Shown in pieces: positions 17,467-26,198 of a DNA stretch of 64,000 nucleotides. The first letter of the stretch is position 1, and each line of letters starts with the position of its first letter. The stretch comes from an uncultured Paracoccaceae bacterium (GTDB lineage: Bacteria; Pseudomonadota; Alphaproteobacteria; Rhodobacterales; Rhodobacteraceae): contig CALKXV010000018.1 in assembly GCA_938005545.1 (NCBI GenBank), forward strand, positions 1-64,000. The letters run 5' to 3'. The notes below the pieces were generated by a model, which saw only the letters and a program-made list of their open reading frames with translations, was not told where the DNA came from and ran no database searches. A program made the position numbers and the translations under genes.

Positions 17467-18455
17467 GTCAGGACTCCCTCAGGGTATAGAATGATTTTTG
17501 GTGCATCGACGCGGGCTGCGCGGATGTCTTCAAAGGCGCGTGCGCCGTCAGCCAAAGCGCGCGGTTCGGTCCAATCAAGCGCACCCAAGCGACCATCGAA
17601 AATCGCGGCTGCCGTGTCGCGGAAATCTTGCGCGGTATAGGTATAGGTTCCGATAAAGGTGATTTCCTGCAAAGTCATGCGACGAATGTCCAAACCACCC
17701 GTTGCTTCACCCAAACCGATATGCGCGATCACACCGCCGGGGCGGGCATGACGCGTCGACGTCGCACGGGTCGCCGAATAACCAACGCCATCAATCACCA
17801 GATCGAAAAGCTCATCGTTCAAATCATCCGGAGCAAGTGCGTCAAATCCAGCCGCGGCCAAAACGTTGCGCCGACCGGCATGAGGTTCAACGATCCGAAT
17901 GCCGCGCGCACCTTGCGCCCGCGCACAAAGTGCGGCACCCAATCCAATCGCACCACCACCAATCACCAGCGTGTTTTCCGAAGCACTATCAAGCGCTTGC
18001 ATCCCCAAACGCGCAGCATGCCAACCACAGGCAAGAGGCTCGGCCAAAGCGGCTTTCTCGGGCGCAACACCATCGGGCACCGTCACAAGATTGTTTTTTG
18101 GAATGGCGATCCGTTCGGCAAAAGCCCCTTCACGGGGTGGCATTGAAATGATCTGACGGTCGGGGCAAATATTGTCACGCCCTGCCAAACACGCCGGGCA
18201 GGTGCCACATGCCGCCAAAGGATTGATCGTCACACGTTGGCCCGCGTCTATCCCGCCTTCGATGACGCCGCAGGCTTCGTGCCCCAAGATCAACGGGGCA
18301 GGGCGACGTTCATCATGACCAAGATAGGCGTGCATGTCGCTGCCGCAAATCCCAACCGCTTCAATTCGGATCAATTCGCTGCCGGCGGCTGCTATAGGAT
18401 CAGCAAAGTCGCGGTACTCAAGGCTCTCGGGCCCGGTATAAACAAGCGCTTTCAT
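17463..18455 (-). CDS. Zinc-dependent alcohol dehydrogenase, HpsP-like candidate
   Basis: 330-residue medium-chain dehydrogenase. Catalytic zinc ligands sit in VGICGSDMHAYLGHDE and LILGHEACGVI; the structural zinc cysteines are C-x2-C-x2-C in AACGTCPACLAGRDNIC; the NAD site reads LVIGGGAIGLGAALCARAQG. Position between hpsN and comDE in one operon suggests a role in DHPS use, for example a DHPS 2-dehydrogenase (HpsP) that helps interconvert the two DHPS enantiomers, or a sulfolactate dehydrogenase. The choice between these is inference from context only. Confidence 0.75.
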   Translation of the reverse strand: MKALVYTGPESLEYRDFADPIAAAGSELIRIEAVGICGSDMHAYLGHDERRPAPLILGHEACGVIEGGIDAGQRVTINPLAACGTCPACLAGRDNICPDRQIISMPPREGAFAERIAIPKNNLVTVPDGVAPEKAALAEPLACGWHAARLGMQALDSASENTLVIGGGAIGLGAALCARAQGARGIRIVEPHAGRRNVLAAAGFDALAPDDLNDELFDLVIDGVGYSATRATSTRHARPGGVIAHIGLGEATGGLDIRRMTLQEITFIGTYTYTAQDFRDTAAAIFDGRLGALDWTEPRALADGARAFEDIRAARVDAPKIILYPEGVLT

Positions 18456-18575
18456 CGCACGCCTCTTGAAGCTTGGCTTCCGGCGCCAAGGTTGCAGACG
18501 ACAGGTGCTTTCCCGTCGCTCTCATCCCACAACGCCGACGCCGGAACTTGGGACCAGACTTTGGTGAAGCCCGAC

Positions 18576-19883
18576 TTATCCATCTGCATTCAGATTGAAA
18601 TTCACACCCGGAAAATATTTTGCAAGACGTACATCCGCGGTGCGTGCATGCCCTTCCATACCTTCAAGCCGGGATATTCGCGCCGTCGCTTCGGCGATGG
18701 GGCGCGCGCCGTCTTGGGTGGCCCGCTGCCAGGTGACGATCTTCATGAACTTATGAACCGACAGACCGCCGGTGTAATTCGCAGCACCGCTCGTTGGCAG
18801 CACATGGTTCGTGCCCGAGGCTTTGTCACCAAAGGCCACCGTGGTTTCCTCGCCCAGGAACAGCGAGCCATAGCAGGTCAACCGCGACAGCCACCAATCC
18901 AGATCTTCGGCCTGAACCGTCAAGTGTTCGGGCGCGTAATCATCTGATGTTGCTGCCATTTCTTCACGATCATCACAAACGATCACTTCGGCATAATCGC
19001 GCCAGGCGGCTTCGGCGTTTTGCTGATTTACCTCTGGCAAGTCCGCGATCAAGCCGGGCACCAGACGCATCACCTCTTCAGCCAAAGGCTGGTGATCAGT
19101 GACCAACCAAACCGGCGAGTTGTATCCGTGTTCAGCCTGACCCACCAAATCAACCGCAACGATCATCGGATCGGCCGTCTTGTCGGCAAGGATTAAACTA
19201 TCTGTTGGGCCCGCAAACATGTCGATACCGACGCGCCCGAACAGAATGCGTTTTGCTTCGGCGACGAACTGATTGCCGGGACCAACCAGAATGTTGGCTT
19301 TTGGCAAGCCGAACAAACCGAAAGTCATCGCAGCAACGCCTTGAACACCGCCCATGGCAAGGATGGTATCAGCACCACAAAGATGCGCAGCATAGGTGAT
19401 CGCCGGCGCAATGCCGACGTCGGGTCGCGGCGGCGAACAAGCCACGATATGGCTACAGCCTGCAACCTTCGCAGTCGTCACGGTCATGATCGCGCTGGCG
19501 ATATGACTGTATCGCCCGCCCGGAACGTAACACCCGGCACCGGCAATAGGGATCGCCTTTTGACCGGCGATCAGACCGGGTGAAACCTCAAGCTCCACAT
19601 CGCGCAACGTGCTTTTCTGGACTTCCGCAAAGCGGCGCACGTTATCGCTGGCGAATTTGATGTCTTCTTTCAACCGGTCCGGGACAAGTGCGGCAGCGGC
19701 TTCAATCTCGTCGGCGGTCAAAACGACATTGCCTTCGTATTTGTCGAACTTGGCCGCGTATTCCATCGCTTTGGCGTCACCACCCGTTTCGATATCGTCC
19801 AGAATTTTTTGAACGATGTCGCGAACGTCAGCCGAATCCGATGTGGATGTCAAAGCGGCTTTCTTGAGATAGGTACGTGCCAT
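18576..19883 (-). CDS. hpsN: Sulfopropanediol 3-dehydrogenase, histidinol-dehydrogenase family
   Basis: 435-residue member of the HisD family that would oxidise (R)-2,3-dihydroxypropane-1-sulfonate to sulfolactate in two NAD-dependent steps. HisD-like elements are kept: the AGCYVPGGRYSHIASAIM block, the zinc ligands in DLVGQAEHGYNSP, the catalytic pair in DDYAPEHLTV, and a carboxy His in MEGHARTADVRL. The start, length and the ComDE neighbours fit HpsN of Roseobacters rather than true histidinol dehydrogenase, which would sit in a his operon. Two LacI operators lie 25-60 bp upstream, so it heads a repressible operon of hpsN, Zn-ADH, comD and comE. Confidence 0.85.
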   Translation of the reverse strand: MARTYLKKAALTSTSDSADVRDIVQKILDDIETGGDAKAMEYAAKFDKYEGNVVLTADEIEAAAALVPDRLKEDIKFASDNVRRFAEVQKSTLRDVELEVSPGLIAGQKAIPIAGAGCYVPGGRYSHIASAIMTVTTAKVAGCSHIVACSPPRPDVGIAPAITYAAHLCGADTILAMGGVQGVAAMTFGLFGLPKANILVGPGNQFVAEAKRILFGRVGIDMFAGPTDSLILADKTADPMIVAVDLVGQAEHGYNSPVWLVTDHQPLAEEVMRLVPGLIADLPEVNQQNAEAAWRDYAEVIVCDDREEMAATSDDYAPEHLTVQAEDLDWWLSRLTCYGSLFLGEETTVAFGDKASGTNHVLPTSGAANYTGGLSVHKFMKIVTWQRATQDGARPIAEATARISRLEGMEGHARTADVRLAKYFPGVNFNLNADG

Positions 19884-19907
19884 GGTGTCTCCGTGAATTT
19901 ACCAGTG

Positions 19908-19943
19908 TGTAAGCGCTTACATTGCTTTTTGCAAGCGCTTACA
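19908..19943. promoter_or_regulatory. Two LacI-type operators upstream of hpsN and lacI
   Basis: TGTAAGCGCTTACA (19908-19921) is a perfect 14-bp palindrome with the central CG of LacI/GalR sites. TGCAAGCGCTTACA (19930-19943) is a second copy with one mismatch. Their centres are 22 bp apart, two helical turns, on the same face of the DNA. They sit in the 86-bp gap between hpsN and the divergent regulator, so the regulator probably controls both directions. Confidence 0.85.
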
Positions 19944-19969
19944 TTACAGCTGGGGCAAGAAGGCAGGGC

Positions 19970-20977
19970 ATGACCATGACACCGACATTGGAAGACGTGG
20001 CAAAGCGCGCGGGCGTTTCAACCGCCACGGTTTCGCGTTGCCTCAATTCACCCGAAAAAGTTGTCGAAGAAACCCGCGACCGGGTCCTAAGCGTCGTGCG
20101 CGATCTGGGCTATGCGCCCAACTTTTCGGCACGCGCCTTGGCGGCCCGTAAAACCCAAACCATCGGTGCCGTCATCCCAACAATGGAAAACGCGATCTTC
20201 GCACAAGGGTTGCAAGCCTTCCAGGAACGGTTGGGTCAGGCGGGTTTCATGCTGTTGGTCGCCAGCTCGTCCTATGATCCCGACATCGAAGAAGAACAAA
20301 TCCGTGCACTCGTCGCCCGAGGTGCCGACGGTCTTCTGCTGATTGGCCACCACCGTGACCCGAATGTCTATAAATTCCTCGAAACCCAAAACGTTCCCGC
20401 CCTTTTAGCATGGACATACCAAACTGACCGACCTTCGATCGGGTTTGACAACCATGCCGCCATGCAGGCCCTCACCGAACGGGCGCTTCAACTTGGGCAC
20501 AAACGTATCGGCGTGATCACCGCTCCACTGGCCAGCAACGACCGCGCCCGTGATCGCGTCAGCGGTATCCGCGCCGCCCTAAAGGCAGCGGGACATCCCG
20601 AAAACCCGCTTCCCATTATCGAAACAGACTACGGAATTTCCAACGGTGCCGCTGCGTTCGACCGTTTGATGACCGCCGACCTCAGCCCGACTTTGGTGAT
20701 TTGCGGCAATGACGTTCTGGCTGCCGGTGCATTGCGGCGCGCTCAGGAACGCGGTCTCTCCGTCCCCAATGACATCTCAATCACCGGCTTTGACGGTATT
20801 GAGCTGGCCAACCTCGTGACGCCCCGCCTTACGACCGTTCACGTCCCGCATCGCACCATGGGCGAAGCCGCCGCCGAAACCCTGATCGCGATAAGTCAAG
20901 GCGCATGGACCGGCGAAAGCCTTTGTTTACCAACAGAAATTCGCTTCGGTGAAACGCTCGCACCGCCGTCCAACTAA
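19970..20977 (+). CDS. LacI-family transcriptional regulator of the DHPS cluster
   Basis: 335 residues. A LacI helix-turn-helix with hinge opens the protein (LEDVAKRAGVSTATVSRCLN and ARALAARKTQTIGAVIPT), followed by a periplasmic-binding-like effector domain (VICGNDVLAAGALRRAQERG, then ITGFDGIELANLVTPRLTTV). The ATG at 19970 is chosen because it follows a GGGGCAAGAAGG site and leaves both operators outside the coding region; a TTG at 19922 would place an operator inside the gene. The ligand is probably a DHPS-pathway intermediate, by position. Confidence 0.88.
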   Translation: MTMTPTLEDVAKRAGVSTATVSRCLNSPEKVVEETRDRVLSVVRDLGYAPNFSARALAARKTQTIGAVIPTMENAIFAQGLQAFQERLGQAGFMLLVASSSYDPDIEEEQIRALVARGADGLLLIGHHRDPNVYKFLETQNVPALLAWTYQTDRPSIGFDNHAAMQALTERALQLGHKRIGVITAPLASNDRARDRVSGIRAALKAAGHPENPLPIIETDYGISNGAAAFDRLMTADLSPTLVICGNDVLAAGALRRAQERGLSVPNDISITGFDGIELANLVTPRLTTVHVPHRTMGEAAAETLIAISQGAWTGESLCLPTEIRFGETLAPPSN

Positions 20978-20982
20978 ACCTA

Positions 20983-21744
20983 TCAGCTCGCCGTCCAGCC
21001 ACCGTCGATCACAATCGACGTCCCCGTCACCATGGATGACGCTTCTGACGCCAGGTACACCGCAGCACCCATAATATCCTCAACCTCGCCCGCGCGATCC
21101 AACTTAATATTGCTCATGATCCACGCGTTCTTCTCGGGGTTCTCAAAAACCTTCTTCGTAAAGTCCGTCAGAATAAACGTTGGCGCGATCGTGTTAATCC
21201 GCACGCCCGACTTGCCCCATTCCACGGCCATTGCTTTCACCATGCCTTCAAGCCCAAACTTGGTCGCGCAGTACAAGGCACGTTCCGGCGCACCCACGTG
21301 ACCCAACTGTGACGATATATGAATGATCGATCCGCGCTTGCCCGCAGCCATCATCGTGCGCGCCGCGTGCTGGGATAAAAAGTAAGCGCCCCGCAAATTG
21401 ATGCCCATCACGGCGTCATAATCTTCTGCCGTCGTGTCCAGCGCCGTCGTGTGCCGCGCCAATCCGGCCGAGTTAAAGACAACATCAAACGCCTCGCCTT
21501 CGAAGACGCTGGCGACAGCATCCAAATCCGACTGATCCAGCGACAAAGCTTCGGCGCTTCCACCACCCGCCTTGATCGCCGCCACGGTCTCTTCCAACTT
21601 ATTGACCCGGCGCGCCGCAGCCACCACATGAGCACCGGCTTCACCAAGCGCAATGGCACAGGCTTGTCCGATCCCCGACGACGCGCCCGTCACCAAGGCG
21701 CGTTTTCCGTCCAGTCGAAAAGACGGTGTTTTTGGCAAAGTCAT
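20983..21744 (-). CDS. Short-chain dehydrogenase, HpsO-like candidate
   Basis: 253-residue NAD(P)-dependent SDR. The cofactor motif is TGASSGIG, the stabilising motif is NSAG, and the catalytic residues are Ser in HISSQLGHVG and Tyr/Lys in YCATK. Its closest look is the 2-deoxy-D-gluconate/3-oxoacyl reductase group. It converges on the LacI regulator with a five-base gap. In characterised Roseobacter DHPS clusters an SDR (HpsO) acts as a DHPS 2-dehydrogenase together with HpsP; the same role is plausible here but rests on neighbourhood. Confidence 0.75.
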   Translation of the reverse strand: MTLPKTPSFRLDGKRALVTGASSGIGQACAIALGEAGAHVVAAARRVNKLEETVAAIKAGGGSAEALSLDQSDLDAVASVFEGEAFDVVFNSAGLARHTTALDTTAEDYDAVMGINLRGAYFLSQHAARTMMAAGKRGSIIHISSQLGHVGAPERALYCATKFGLEGMVKAMAVEWGKSGVRINTIAPTFILTDFTKKVFENPEKNAWIMSNIKLDRAGEVEDIMGAAVYLASEASSMVTGTSIVIDGGWTAS

Positions 21745-21787
21745 CAGGCGTCCCCTTGATTATCGTCACCGCTTTTTGGGGGATGCT

Positions 21788-21864
21788 TGGTAGCGGAGGA
21801 GGGATTTGAACCCCCGACACATGGATTATGATTCCACTGCTCTAACCAACTGAGCTACTCCGCC
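21788..21864 (-). tRNA. tRNA-Met (CAT), elongator type
   Basis: A 77-nt cloverleaf with CCA encoded. The acceptor stem GGCGGAG pairs with CTCCGCT, the D arm contains GTAGCTCAGTTGGTTAGAGC, and the anticodon loop ATCATAA gives anticodon CAT. The T arm has GGGGGTTCAAATCCCTC. The 5' end lacks the initiator feature of an unpaired first base with GGG/CCC anticodon stem, so it is not the initiator. A CAT anticodon modified for Ile is the alternative, but the overall sequence resembles alphaproteobacterial elongator Met. Confidence 0.92.
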
Positions 21865-22204
21865 AAAAGCGAAGGCTGTGGTACGGCCAGACCGTTCACA
21901 CGTCAAGCCCGTTTGATGGCGTTTCAAACCAAGAATAACCCAGACGCCCGCAGTTGAATACGCTCCGCGCCAATAGCCGGAAAACACGCTGTACCAATAA
22001 ACACTTCGTTAACCCTGCCGTTCGCTTCCATGTACAAACCGGATAAAACCCTGTTTCAACACCGTACATTTCTGCACGAAATGAAAAACCGCGAACGTAC
22101 AGGCGGCATGGCGTTCTGCTTTGTTAACATCCAGTATCCTTCGTGGCCGCAGGGCGATCATGCCCCGGGTTTGAATGGGCAGTGTTACAAGAAAGGTCTG
22201 AAAC
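21865..22204. other. Gap without a supported gene
   Basis: 340 bp between the tRNA and the 22205 SDR. It holds the tRNA promoter on one side and the SDR promoter on the other. One 84-residue plus-strand frame starting at 22030 overlaps the SDR start and has unusual composition (Cys- and Arg-rich end), so I do not call it. No repeat or hairpin stands out. Confidence 0.5.
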
Positions 22205-22867
22205 ATGCGTGCACTTGTCGTCGGGTCTTCAGGCGGAATAGGCCAAGCGCTTGTCGCAGAGCTGCAAACCCGCAATTATGAGGTCACTGGTTTGTCCCGT
22301 TCGGGCGATGGTTTGGACATAACGGATGAGGCTTCAGTCAAATCCGCGTTTGCCAAACTTGATGGAACGTTCGATCTCATCTTCGCGGCCACCGGCGCCT
22401 TGACCAGCAAGATTGTGCGACCCGAAAAAAGCCTTCGCGACGTCGGCGTCGAAGAATTAATCGCGCAATATCAAGTGAATGCCATTGGTCCGATGCTCGT
22501 TCTGAAGAATGCCCGCAAGTTTCTTCCCCACAACAAACGTTCGGTTTTTGCAGCACTTTCGGCGCGCGTCGGGTCCATCGGCGACAACCATTTGGGTGGT
22601 TGGCACAGCTACCGCGCATCAAAAGCGGCGCTAAATCAGCTGATAAAAGGCGCCTCGGTCGAACTGTCACGCACCCACGCCCAAGCCATCGTCGTCACCC
22701 TACATCCGGGCACTGTGGCTACAAATTTCACCGAGGCATTTGCGCATAGTCACAACCGCACTGCTCCTGCTATCGCGGCAAATAATCTGGTTAACGTTGT
22801 CCAAGGCCTTCGCTCGGACGCAACGGGTGGTTTTTTTGACTATGCAGGCCGCCCGATCCCATGGTGA
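22205..22867 (+). CDS. SDR-family oxidoreductase, C-factor-like
   Basis: 220 residues, short for an SDR. It begins with the cofactor motif ALVVGSSGGIGQALVAEL. The catalytic part reads SVFAALSARVGSIGDN with the Tyr/Lys pair in YRASKAALNQL, and LHPGTVATNFTEAF follows. This is the C-factor/CsgA type whose physiological substrates are rarely known. A GAAAGG site precedes the ATG. The next gene, pxpB, starts 43 bp downstream on the same strand, but a functional link to oxoproline metabolism is not evident. Confidence 0.8.
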   Translation: MRALVVGSSGGIGQALVAELQTRNYEVTGLSRSGDGLDITDEASVKSAFAKLDGTFDLIFAATGALTSKIVRPEKSLRDVGVEELIAQYQVNAIGPMLVLKNARKFLPHNKRSVFAALSARVGSIGDNHLGGWHSYRASKAALNQLIKGASVELSRTHAQAIVVTLHPGTVATNFTEAFAHSHNRTAPAIAANNLVNVVQGLRSDATGGFFDYAGRPIPW

Positions 22868-22910
22868 AATACCCGTTCCAATTGCGTAAATCCTGTGGAA
22901 TTCTCGAAGT

Positions 22911-23645
22911 ATGAGCGATGACGTTGAAGTTCTCCCCCTTGGTCCTGACGGAATTCTGGTTCGGTTTTCCGATCAGCTAAGCGAGCCTGCCAATCGCGCT
23001 GCGTTAGCATTTCGGGCCGTAATTGATGCGCTGAATCTGCCCGGACTTTCGGAAACGGCAAGTTCGCTAACGTCGGTTTTTCTTCGATTTCAGCCTGATG
23101 TCCTACGTCGCGAAGCATTGGAAGAAATCTTGCAAAAACAATTGGATATGCAAAATTGGCATGCCGTACCGCTCCCGGAAGGGCGAACACTTTGGCGCGT
23201 TCCCGCGACTTTCGGTGGCAGGTACGGCCCGGATCTAGAGGAAAGTGCGGATCTCGCAGGCGTCTCGCCGGATCTGGCTATTAACCAAATTTGTGCCAAC
23301 CCTTTACGAGTCCTTGCCTTGGGATTTGCCCCCGGACAACCCTACTTGGGGTTTTTACCAAGCCATTGGAACATCCCAAGAAAAACAGATGTCACCCCCG
23401 AAGTTCCCCGCGGCGCAGTGGTCGCCGCTGTCCGGCAAATCATCCCTTTTGCAAACGCCGCTCCCACCGGTTGGCGACAAATCGGGCTTACTGCATTTCG
23501 ATGTCATGATCCGACACAAGAGCCACAAATCCCGCTAAGTTCAGGAGATGAAATAGAATTTTTACCTGTCTCGGCAGCAGAGCTTGACCGGTTGCTGGAC
23601 GAATCCCCGCCCTTTGGCGGGGCAGAAAGGGCTGTTTTGACATGA
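22911..23645 (+). CDS. pxpB: 5-oxoprolinase subunit PxpB
   Basis: 244-residue subunit of the ATP-dependent 5-oxoprolinase, formerly annotated as allophanate hydrolase subunit 1 or KipI-like. The family motif ALGFAPGQPYLGFLP is present, followed by TPEVPRGAVVAAVRQIIPF. It acts with PxpC and PxpA to open 5-oxoproline to glutamate. The stop overlaps the pxpC start (ATGA). PxpA, the LamB/YcsF protein that completes the enzyme, is absent from the window. Confidence 0.85.
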   Translation: MSDDVEVLPLGPDGILVRFSDQLSEPANRAALAFRAVIDALNLPGLSETASSLTSVFLRFQPDVLRREALEEILQKQLDMQNWHAVPLPEGRTLWRVPATFGGRYGPDLEESADLAGVSPDLAINQICANPLRVLALGFAPGQPYLGFLPSHWNIPRKTDVTPEVPRGAVVAAVRQIIPFANAAPTGWRQIGLTAFRCHDPTQEPQIPLSSGDEIEFLPVSAAELDRLLDESPPFGGAERAVLT

Positions 23646-24652
23646 CGCGGCACTTGATCGTTGAACAGGCAGGCCCCGCCGTTTCCGTACAAGACATGGG
23701 CCGAAAAGGTGGCTTGGGGATCGGTCTTTCACGCGGCGGTGCGGCTGATAAACTTGCATATATTCAAGGGCTTGCACTTCTCGGCGTGCCGCTTGATTCT
23801 GCATCGATCGAATGCGCGGGCCTTGGCGGGCGCTTCCGGTTCGAGGCACCAACACGCTTTGCCCTAACCGGTGCCGAGATGCGCGCAACGCTCGACGGAT
23901 CGCCCTTGGAAACCGGGGCAAGCCATGTCGCAAATGCGGGAAGTACACTTGATATTTCTGCAATAGTAAAAGGGGTTTACGCCTATTTGACCGTTGCAGG
24001 CGGGATCATAACCGACGTCGAATTTGGCGGGCGCGGCTATCACCGGACTGGTGGTTTCGGGCGTCCGTTAACCTCTGGCGACCGTCTGCCTCTTGGCCAA
24101 GACAATGCACCAGAAACACCGCCACTTCGATTGCCGTCACCTCTGCAAGCCGGCCCAATTCGCGTCATGCCGGGCCCCCAAACCACGCTTTTTGCATCGG
24201 ATGTTTCGCAGGAATTCACCGACGTCACCTTCATCCGAAGTACCCGTGCCAACCGCCAGGGTGTGAAGCTGGACTATGACGGTACTGGCTTTGCAACCGG
24301 GGATCAATTGAACCAAGTGTCTGATTTTATTTCAGAAGGTGACGTTCAGATGACGGGTGATGGAACGCCCTACGTGTTGCTTGCCGACTGTCAGACCATT
24401 GGCGGGTATCCAAGGATTGGTACGGTTTTGCCCTGCGATTTGCATCGTATCGCCCAGGCTTCGGCCGGTGATCCGCTCAAATTCACATTTGTTTCTGTCG
24501 CCGAGGCCGAAGCCAGTTGGGCGAGCGATCAATCTGTGTATGACGCACAAAAACGCGCCACAACTCCCCGCATTCGCGATCCTCATGAAATGGCGGATTT
24601 GTTGTCGTACGAATTGATCGACCGCCCGTCAGACGATGTAGTCAGCGGTTGA
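23642..24652 (+). CDS. pxpC: 5-oxoprolinase subunit PxpC
   Basis: 336-residue partner of PxpB, from the biotin-dependent carboxyltransferase/KipA group. Conserved stretches include VEQAGPAVSVQDMGRKGGLG, SIECAGLGGRFRFEAP, and VLLADCQTIGGYPRIGTVLP. The start overlaps pxpB. It ends three bases before the convergent amino acid importer ATPase gene. Without PxpA nearby, the full oxoprolinase must be completed by a gene elsewhere; KipI/KipA-type regulation is a less likely alternative. Confidence 0.85.
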   Translation: MTRHLIVEQAGPAVSVQDMGRKGGLGIGLSRGGAADKLAYIQGLALLGVPLDSASIECAGLGGRFRFEAPTRFALTGAEMRATLDGSPLETGASHVANAGSTLDISAIVKGVYAYLTVAGGIITDVEFGGRGYHRTGGFGRPLTSGDRLPLGQDNAPETPPLRLPSPLQAGPIRVMPGPQTTLFASDVSQEFTDVTFIRSTRANRQGVKLDYDGTGFATGDQLNQVSDFISEGDVQMTGDGTPYVLLADCQTIGGYPRIGTVLPCDLHRIAQASAGDPLKFTFVSVAEAEASWASDQSVYDAQKRATTPRIRDPHEMADLLSYELIDRPSDDVVSG

Positions 24653-24654
24653 AA

Positions 24655-25383
24655 CTACAGCACTCGGGCCAAAAATTCCCGCGTGCGAACTTCTGTCGGT
24701 TGGGTAAAAACTGTCTCGGGCGGGCCTTCCTCAAGGATGACGCCACCATCCAAAAAACAAACCTTATCAGCCAGTTCGCGGGCAAATCCCATTTCATGAG
24801 TGGCAAGGATCATGGTCATGCCTTTGCTGCGAAGTTGGCGTAGAACGTCCAGAACTTCGCCCACCAGTTCGGGATCAAGAGCCGAGGTAATCTCGTCAAA
24901 CAACATAATTTCGGGACGCATGGCCAAGGCACGTACAATGGCCACACGCTGTTGTTGGCCGCCAGACAGCTGTTCCGGATAGTGCTGCATTTGATCTTTC
25001 AACCCGAACCGGGAAAAAAGCTCTGTGACTTGAGGCAATAGATCGTCGCGGCTTCGTTTATGCAATCGGCGCGGTGCCAACATCACGTTTTCGGCCGCCG
25101 TCATGTGGGGAAACAGGTTATAGCTTTGAAAAACAATGCCAATCCGTTTGCGGACAGGTTGCGGATCCAGACCGGGAATTGAAATATCCTCGCCGTCCAG
25201 AAAAATTTCGCCATCGTCGATGGGTTCAAGCAGGTTAAGACACTTTAGCAGCGTCGACTTGCCCGACCCAGATGCGCCAATCAGGCAAACCAGCTCGCCC
25301 TTGTCGACGCGCAGGTCAATGCTATTGCAAACGGTGTTTTTGCCAAAACTTTTCGTCAGACGGCGGGTTTCCAGAAAGGCCAT
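24655..25383 (-). CDS. Polar amino acid ABC transporter ATPase, GlnQ/HisP type
   Basis: 242 residues with Walker [10 protein letters not shown], signature [17 protein letters not shown], Walker [20 protein letters not shown] and switch [11 protein letters not shown], the standard sequence of the polar amino acid (PAAT) family. The start overlaps the permease stop. It is the last gene of a three-gene importer operon. It faces pxpC tail to tail, which hints that the imported compound may be 5-oxoproline, glutamine or a related amino acid. Confidence 0.9.
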   Translation of the reverse strand: MAFLETRRLTKSFGKNTVCNSIDLRVDKGELVCLIGASGSGKSTLLKCLNLLEPIDDGEIFLDGEDISIPGLDPQPVRKRIGIVFQSYNLFPHMTAAENVMLAPRRLHKRSRDDLLPQVTELFSRFGLKDQMQHYPEQLSGGQQQRVAIVRALAMRPEIMLFDEITSALDPELVGEVLDVLRQLRSKGMTMILATHEMGFARELADKVCFLDGGVILEEGPPETVFTQPTEVRTREFLARVL

Positions 25384-26195
25384 CAGGTCCGCTCGCGCAG
25401 TTGCTTGGCCAAAAGGTAATCAGCGTAACGTGTCGCCGGAATGGTAATCGCCAGAAAAATCAAAGCGGCTCCGACGTAAGGTGTAAAGTTGGCCAACAGC
25501 GACTTGTAAACACCGGCTTGTCGAAAAATCTCGACCGGGCCGATAAACGATAAAAGGGCTACGTCCTTTTGTAAGGCGATGAAAAGGTTCATGTTTGCAG
25601 GCACCACCTTGCGGATCGCCTGCGGCAAAATAACGTATCGCATGACGTCTTTGTTCACCAAACCAAGTGACGCCGCTGCCGCTCTCTGGCTTTGATGAAC
25701 GCTTTCGATACCGGTGCGGAACACCTCGGCGACATAGGCTGAATAGGTCAGCACCAAAGCGACCGTACCCCAGATAAAAGGCGAATTCCATGGGCGGGGC
25801 AGGCCAAGACCGGGGATGCCGAAACCGATCAAGTAGATCACCAAGATGACCGGCACGCCGCGAAAAATGTCCGTGTAGAACATGCCGAATAATCGCAAGG
25901 GATAAAGGGCGGGCGAACGGGCATCGCGGGCCAGCGCAATCAACAATCCCAATAGAAAAATCAGCGGGGCGGACCATAAAAAGATCGCCACATCCCAAAC
26001 GAAGGCATCCAGAAGACCGGGAAATGTTTTTGCAAAAACCTCGGCATTGAAGAAGCTTTTCTTGACACCTGGCCAGCCGGGCGCAAGCGGCACCAACAGT
26101 ACAATTGCGGCCAAAACGCCCAGCGTTGAGCCGCCGGCAATGACTGCCGACCGCCGTTTAACGCGCGTTTCATAGGCCTGTCGTCTTGTGGGCAC
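25383..26195 (-). CDS. Polar amino acid ABC transporter permease
   Basis: 270 residues with GTG start at 26195. About five or six membrane segments, and the HisM/GlnP-type EAA loop near residues 180-200 ([20 protein letters not shown], then [15 protein letters not shown]). The [20 protein letters not shown] segment is typical. Only one permease gene is present, so it probably works as a homodimer. The amino-terminal 45 residues contain an extra hydrophobic segment. Confidence 0.88.
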   Translation of the reverse strand: MPTRRQAYETRVKRRSAVIAGGSTLGVLAAIVLLVPLAPGWPGVKKSFFNAEVFAKTFPGLLDAFVWDVAIFLWSAPLIFLLGLLIALARDARSPALYPLRLFGMFYTDIFRGVPVILVIYLIGFGIPGLGLPRPWNSPFIWGTVALVLTYSAYVAEVFRTGIESVHQSQRAAAASLGLVNKDVMRYVILPQAIRKVVPANMNLFIALQKDVALLSFIGPVEIFRQAGVYKSLLANFTPYVGAALIFLAITIPATRYADYLLAKQLRERT

Positions 26196-26198
26196 GTT

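Noticed and set aside
22030-22281. 84-residue plus-strand frame before the 22205 SDR
   Set aside because: It overlaps the SDR start in another frame and turns Cys/Arg-rich in the overlap; there is no support for expression.
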